Part shown: one piece after another, positions 63,178 to 64,000 of the stretch | Layout: each line of letters opens with the position of its first letter | Position numbering within the stretch: position 1 is the stretch's first letter | From: Sipunculus nudus | Taxonomy: Eukaryota; Annelida; Sipuncula; Golfingiida; Sipunculidae | Direction of reading: 5' to 3' | Assembly: GCA_026874595.1 (NCBI GenBank) | Contig: CM049322.1 | Span: forward strand, 32,880,340 to 32,944,339 | DNA: 64,000 nucleotides | Notes under the pieces: model-generated | What the model was told of the DNA's origin: nothing | The model's database searches: none | What the model saw: only the letters and a program-made list of their open reading frames with translations | Translations under genes and position numbers: made by a program

Positions 63178-63469
63178 GATGTGTGAAGCCCCGACGGAAC
63201 CTTTGTAACCCACTAATATTTCCATCACTGTTGGCTCGTTTCGACCAGCGTTTCATGGACAGGCGTTCAAAGGCGTTTGGTTTCCTTCTCATCATCGGAG
63301 AGCCCTGACATTTGACCTCTTGAGACTCCTGGTTCTCCTCCATTTTGTCCGAGTCTGATTTTTTTCGCAACGAGGGAGATTCAGACTTTTTGCGCAAAGA
63401 CGGGGAGCCGAACAACCTCTTGCGCTGAGGTTCGGGCGTCCTTGGCATCATCTGTACATCACTAGCCAT
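63178..63469 (-). CDS. ARHGEF12: First coding exon, basic Ser-rich N-terminus of the RhoGEF
   Basis: The exon starts at the ATG ending at 63469, with an in-frame TGA about 20 bases upstream. It runs 97 codons plus one base to a GTAAGC donor (63177-63172). The peptide begins MASDVQMMPRTPEPQRKR, holds a short internal duplication of SPSLRKKS with flanking acidic residues, and then a Lys/Arg-rich stretch containing FERLSMKRWSKR and RFRRGF. It looks disordered, with several Arg/Lys-x-x-Ser sites of basophilic-kinase type; no domain is recognised. The phase-1 end matches the phase-1 entry of both the PDZ-end exon (59072) and the giant exon (44237). Vertebrate ARHGEF11/12 also have a short basic Ser-rich leader before the PDZ. 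Assignment to this gene is by strand, order and phase. Another donor (GTAAGG, 63135-63131) would extend the frame slightly. Confidence 0.7.
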
Positions 63470-63520
63470 TTTGTTTTCTGTACTTTGTCAAGCAATTCAA
63501 TAACGTCTAATATCACAATG

Positions 63521-63527
63521 TTATATA
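63521..63527 (-). promoter_or_regulatory. TATA-like box upstream of first coding exon
   Basis: The minus strand reads TATATAA here, about 52 bases before the presumed initiator ATG at 63469. That would leave a very short 5' leader. The surroundings are AT-rich, so a chance match is quite possible, and the true transcription start could lie in an upstream non-coding exon. Confidence 0.2.
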
Positions 63528-63786
63528 CAGAGTATATGTACAGCAAATATATATGTATATTTTTTAATGTTGCACATTGAATATTTGTATTGTGTGTATA
63601 AATCTTGTTATTCCTCAGATACACACCACTTGCTTTATGTAATCATGATGATGAATATTCAATCACTCACTCACAGTTGTTATAAAAATTGTCATTGGTG
63701 TAAGTACAGGAATCTGAACACCAGAACGGCCATCCTGAAAGTCATCCTTTTCAGACTGCACAGGTTTAATATAGCTCTCAAGCTTC

Positions 63787-63974
63787 TCATGTCAATCCAG
63801 GTTCACAATCATTATTATCCAGTTCCTTTGCTTTGAGATACTTTTGGGTGCAATAAGTACCAATCCATGGAATGTATTTCTGTAATGTATCTGGTAATTT
63901 TGCTTTGAAATATGAGAGGAGATGCCAGTAAATGAGCGACACCTTAATGTACCAGACTGGGATGCGGTCATTTG
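63787..63974 (-). CDS. Possible terminal exon of an unidentified upstream gene
   Basis: After TTTCTTTATAG (a good acceptor ending at 63975) an open frame of about 62 codons begins LKRKPNDRIPVWYIKVSLIY, continues with aromatic and charged residues (WHLLSYFKAKL, YIPWIGTYC) and stops with TGA at its lower end. The minus strand has ATTAAA about 15-25 bases downstream as a possible weak poly(A) signal. The protein is not recognised. It could be the last coding exon of a gene starting beyond 64000, a relic of a mobile element, or a chance frame. Confidence 0.3.
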
Positions 63975-64000
63975 GTTTCCTCTTCAACTATAAAGAAAAC

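Larger units (their letters stand above)
16650..63469 (-). other. ARHGEF12: Gene locus: ARHGEF11/12-like RhoGEF (partial, regulatory half)
   Basis: Minus-strand gene assembled from about eleven exons with GT-AG boundaries. The order is basic N-terminus, end of a PDZ domain, very long disordered insert, coiled coil, Ser-rich linker, acidic DDD segment, then start of the RGS-like domain. This is the N-terminal order of PDZ-RhoGEF and LARG, which link G-alpha-12/13-coupled receptors and plexins to RhoA activation at the plasma membrane. From the coiled coil onward every intron is phase 0. The remaining RGSL exons and the DH-PH catalytic module are not seen and should lie beyond position 1, because transcription runs toward lower coordinates. 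Molluscs probably have a single co-orthologue of ARHGEF11 and ARHGEF12, so the symbol is a family label rather than a paralogue assignment. Confidence 0.82.

Overview
This window is eukaryotic DNA, most likely from a marine lophotrochozoan and probably a mollusc. It is AT-rich and intron-dominated, with short GT-AG exons. Its repeats look like common marine-invertebrate families: TGACCTTGACCTTTGACC tandem units, an (ACGG)n element near 28.2 kb, and small CAGTGAAACCTGT inverted-repeat elements. Nothing bacterial or viral was seen. The mollusc assignment is inference.

The main content is one protein-coding gene on the minus strand. I read it as the 5' part of an ARHGEF11/ARHGEF12-type Rho guanine nucleotide exchange factor (PDZ-RhoGEF/LARG, fly RhoGEF2). 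In transcription order the supported exons are: a first coding exon (63469-63178); the C-terminal end of a PDZ domain (59072-58957); a giant Ser/Thr- and Lys/Arg-rich exon of about 603 codons (44237-42427); two coiled-coil exons (37093-37013, 35049-34903); three linker exons (29683-29597, 28649-28491 and the 33-nt microexon 25327-25295); a Ser/Pro exon (22702-22529); and two exons leading into the RGS-like (RGSL/rgRGS) domain (21989-21897, 16757-16650). The family call rests on the segment HIISMEDDDFASEEEQ followed by REKPAHMAVFLHYL, the hallmark entry to the RGSL domain, together with the PDZ-end and coiled-coil order. The rest of RGSL and the catalytic DH-PH module must lie below position 1. 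The N-terminal half of the PDZ was not found.

Layout. 1-16.6 kb: no exon found; a 56-bp tandem array (0.6-1.6 kb), a degenerate ~30-bp repeat field (6.4-7.4 kb), and six GC-richer, high-complexity islands about 2 kb apart (2.9-14 kb) that look like candidate regulatory DNA. 16.6-37.1 kb: eight small in-phase exons in long introns; one intron holds a 2-kb 36-bp minisatellite (32.2-34.2 kb). 38.7-41.9 kb: a composite repeat with eight or more ~288-bp units full of nuclear-receptor-like half-sites. 42.4-44.2 kb: the giant exon. 44.2-58.9 kb: intron with small inverted-repeat elements and a possible alternative first exon at 50.5 kb. 59-64 kb: PDZ-end exon, first coding exon, and a possible terminal exon of another gene at the window edge.

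As known for this family, the protein would couple G-alpha-12/13 (through RGSL) and membrane receptors such as plexins (through PDZ) to RhoA activation. Only the regulatory N-terminal half is encoded here. All exon joins are hand-read from splice signals and reading phase.
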